Positions 4,385 to 5,368 of a DNA stretch of 5,368 nucleotides are shown here, one piece after another (positions within the stretch are counted from its first letter, which is position 1; each line of letters begins with the position of its first letter). The notes under the pieces were generated by a model that had not been told where the DNA came from, ran no database searches, and worked only from the letters and a program-made list of their open reading frames with translations. A program made the translations under genes and the position numbers. The stretch is from the NCBI GenBank assembly GCA_028688535.1, contig JAQTXY010000160.1, positions 1 through 5,368 of the forward strand. Reading direction: 5' to 3'. The DNA is from Methanothrix sp. (GTDB lineage: Archaea > Halobacteriota > Methanosarcinia > Methanotrichales > Methanotrichaceae).

Positions 4385-4512
4385 TGGTTATAAACCATTT
4401 TAAGAGCCGGGCTGATCCCCCGGCTTACCCATGTCCCATGTATCGGGTTTGGGTAAGATGGTGCAGGACATGTGGATTTAAAAGGAACTTCCAAAACTAT
4501 TCATGTTGGAAG
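4385..4512 (+). ncRNA. Candidate structured leader RNA (several perfect inverted repeats, partly mutually exclusive)
   Basis: Five perfect pairings crowd into 128 bases: TGGTT/AACCA (4385-4397); AGCCGGG/CCCGGCT (4405-4411/4419-4425); CTTACCCA/TGGGTAAG (4424-4431/4450-4457); CATGTCC/GGACATG (4430-4436/4466-4472); CTTCCAA/TTGGAAG (4488-4494/4506-4512). The third and fourth overlap and exclude each other, as in a two-state switch. TTTTAA/TTAAAA (4398-4403/4478-4483) could close a multibranch domain around them. The segment is G+C-richer than its surroundings and starts where the promoter at 4353-4370 should initiate. It does not fold as a tRNA and I recognise no known riboswitch. It may be a cis-acting leader or a small RNA; coding potential overlaps it. 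Confidence 0.4.
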
Positions 4513-4692
4513 GATGTTTTATATCCATATATATATAGAATTATAAAAAATAAGAAGATGATAGGAGTTGATGGAATTAGAACGAAATCTAAGACAAGTC
4601 GTTGGCTCGAAAGAAATAGGCAGGATGCTATTAATGCACAAGAAGAAAAAAATTCATGCATGAATTATCGGAAATACAATCTATTTAACTAG
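4438..4692 (+). CDS. Hypothetical small basic protein with Cys pairs
   Basis: From ATG at 4438 the frame gives 84 residues; a TTG at 4384 would give 102 but lies at or before the expected transcription start, so I prefer the ATG. There is no clear ribosome site. In the 84-residue version C9xxC12 (WCRTCGF) and C23 could be part of a zinc knuckle; the longer version adds another Cys (YPCP). The rest is basic and aromatic with a helical C-terminal stretch (SRWLERNRQDAINAQEEKN). Third codon positions are A/T-rich, as in its neighbours. It is the first ORF after the promoter at 4353, and its stop (4690-4692) overlaps the ribosome site of the next gene, arguing for co-expression. No family is recognised. 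Its first 75 bases overlap the structured RNA candidate, so it may be partly or wholly non-coding. Confidence 0.45.
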   Translation: MYRVWVRWCRTCGFKRNFQNYSCWKDVLYPYIYRIIKNKKMIGVDGIRTKSKTSRWLERNRQDAINAQEEKNSCMNYRKYNLFN

Positions 4693-4704
4693 GAGATGGT
4701 AAAA

Positions 4705-4893
4705 ATGGATTATGTAAAATTAGGAAATATATACAAAGTTTATAAAAATAATGGATATGTATTTGCAGCTAAAGTTATTTGTGAGAATGAAACGCACCTG
4801 CAATTTGAGAATTCCCTTGGAATTAGAACCATAATCGCGAAAAGTGCTATTCTGGAATTGGCCGATATTGGCAAGCCAAAGGACGGTGCATAA
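4705..4893 (+). CDS. Hypothetical protein, 62 residues, probable small beta-barrel
   Basis: The ATG at 4705 is preferred over the in-frame ATG at 4696 because GGAG (4692-4695) is 9 bases before it but touches the other. The product begins MDYVKLGNIYKVYKNNGYVF. It alternates hydrophobic and polar residues through FAAKVICENETHLQFENS and IRTIIAKSAILEL, a pattern typical of SH3-like or Sm-like all-beta folds. The end is short and charged. No catalytic motif, signal peptide or membrane segment is seen. It starts right after the stop of the preceding ORF and ends 2 bases before the P-loop protein, so it is probably translated together with it. A nucleic-acid- or protein-binding adaptor is a guess from the fold pattern only. 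Confidence 0.7.
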   Translation: MDYVKLGNIYKVYKNNGYVFAAKVICENETHLQFENSLGIRTIIAKSAILELADIGKPKDGA

Positions 4894-4895
4894 GC

Positions 4896-5368
4896 ATGAA
4901 ACTCACTTATGCCGATATAGTTCAAAAACGTGAGGATCTCTCAAATCAGATTATTAAAACTACTGCTGAATTTAAAGATGAACAAACTAGAAAGAATACC
5001 GATTTATTCAAAGAATGTGCTATTAAACTTAAAAAATTAAATAATCAATTTAAACCATTTAAGGATTTGTCAATAATTAAAGAAGCTTTGGATTTATTAG
5101 AGAACAATAAAGCATTAGATTATATTATAGATACAATTCAAACCGTGCATTTAGGTGATACCTCTTTATGCAAGGTTATGGTATTATCTTTTGTGAGTAC
5201 GATAATCTCAAATACTTCAGGTATTCAACCCAAATTAACGGGAAGTTCTGGTAAAGGTAAAAGCCATTTAGCGGAAACCATATATTTCTTATTACCTGAT
5301 GAGTATAAGGACGAAGGTAGTTTATCCGCAAAATCACTTTATCGGGCCGGGCATCTTAAATTAGGTAC
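4896..5368 (+). CDS. P-loop ATPase, possible replication/helicase protein of an integrated element (partial, 3' end outside window)
   Basis: The frame opens at ATG 4896, 2 bases after the previous stop, and is still open at the window edge after 157 codons. The first 75 or so residues are charged and helical (many K, E, N), possibly coiled coil. A hydrophobic segment, KVMVLSFVSTIIS (93-105), leads into a Walker A motif G116-S-S-G-K-G-K122-S123. After it come LLPDEY (132-137) and SLSAKSLYRA (142-151). This layout resembles P-loop proteins of archaeal plasmids and integrated elements related to primase-helicase or replicative ATPases, recalled as having LTGSSGKGKSH and SAKxLxY motifs. Walker B and later motifs lie outside the window, so the family is not proven. 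A+T-rich codon use sets it apart from rps11/rpoD. It is likely the main enzyme of the operon starting at 4353. Confidence 0.8.
   Translation, partial: MKLTYADIVQKREDLSNQIIKTTAEFKDEQTRKNTDLFKECAIKLKKLNNQFKPFKDLSIIKEALDLLENNKALDYIIDTIQTVHLGDTSLCKVMVLSFVSTIISNTSGIQPKLTGSSGKGKSHLAETIYFLLPDEYKDEGSLSAKSLYRAGHLKLG

Noticed and set aside
4384..4437. TTG at 4384 as the start of the Cys-containing ORF
   Set aside because: It falls at or before the start point expected from the TATA box at 4360-4370, has no ribosome site, and its first codons coincide with perfect hairpins. It cannot be fully excluded.
4571..4663. 30-codon ORF in another frame (MELERNLRQVVGSKEIG...)
   Set aside because: GGAG is only 3 bases from its ATG, it is short, and it lies inside the longer frame that connects properly with the next gene. 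A frameshift between the two frames is possible but unsupported.
4696..4704. ATG at 4696 as the start of the 62-residue protein
   Set aside because: It directly abuts GGAG (4692-4695), leaving no spacing for ribosome binding; ATG 4705 has 9 bases.
4740..4925. 61-codon open frame on the minus strand
   Set aside because: It covers the 62-residue plus-strand gene and the start of the P-loop gene, which have a ribosome site and operon spacing.
1355..5368. Second copy of the tRNA 3' end as an attachment-site repeat
   Set aside because: I searched by eye for GTTCGAATCCC-type sequence after 1380 and found none inside the window; if it exists it lies further right.
1380..5368. CRISPR array or long tandem repeats
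   Set aside because: No regularly spaced direct repeats are present; the A+T runs and short palindromes do not form an array.

Overview
The window looks like a chromosomal piece of a methanogenic archaeon, most likely in the Methanosarcinales and perhaps Methanothrix/Methanosaeta-like (genus is a guess). The evidence is the archaeal gene order rps4 - rps11 - rpoD - tRNA-Leu, an RpoD subunit carrying a complete 2x[4Fe-4S] ferredoxin insert, and TATA/BRE promoters in the A+T-rich parts.

Bases 1-1379 are conserved, G+C-richer housekeeping DNA: the tail of rps4, complete rps11, complete rpoD, and a type II tRNA-Leu(GAG). These are packed into one transcription unit with gaps of 2-3 bases between the protein genes. 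In archaea this cluster usually continues with rpl18e, rpl13 and rps9. Here it stops at the tRNA and the remaining 4 kb is different DNA, visibly A+T-rich apart from an insertion sequence.

Bases 1380-1785 hold no gene but contain several promoter-like sites, dyads and a four-codon mini-ORF. At 1786 begins a zinc-finger/HNH/AP2 endonuclease gene. It is cut in two by a complete 1333-bp IS256-family element (2196-3528) with 24-bp terminal inverted repeats (23/24 match), a full DDE transposase on the minus strand and a perfect 8-bp target duplication (GAAAATTG). Removing the element and one duplication copy restores a single 234-codon reading frame, so the insertion is clean and probably recent.

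Bases 3832-4352 are mostly non-coding. They include a short minus-strand coding-like remnant (3839-3961) and an A+T-rich stretch with dyads. A strong promoter near 4353-4370 then leads into a run of nested inverted repeats (4385-4512) that looks like a structured leader RNA. It overlaps the start of a small cysteine-containing ORF, followed by a 62-residue ORF and a P-loop protein that runs off the right edge. These three ORFs lie close together in one direction and probably form an operon of an integrated or accessory element. The P-loop protein may be its replication or ATPase component.

The observations most worth following up are the structured leader at 4385-4512, the clean interruption and reconstruction of the HNH-AP2 gene, and the break in the ribosomal/RNA-polymerase cluster exactly after a tRNA gene, a usual integration target.
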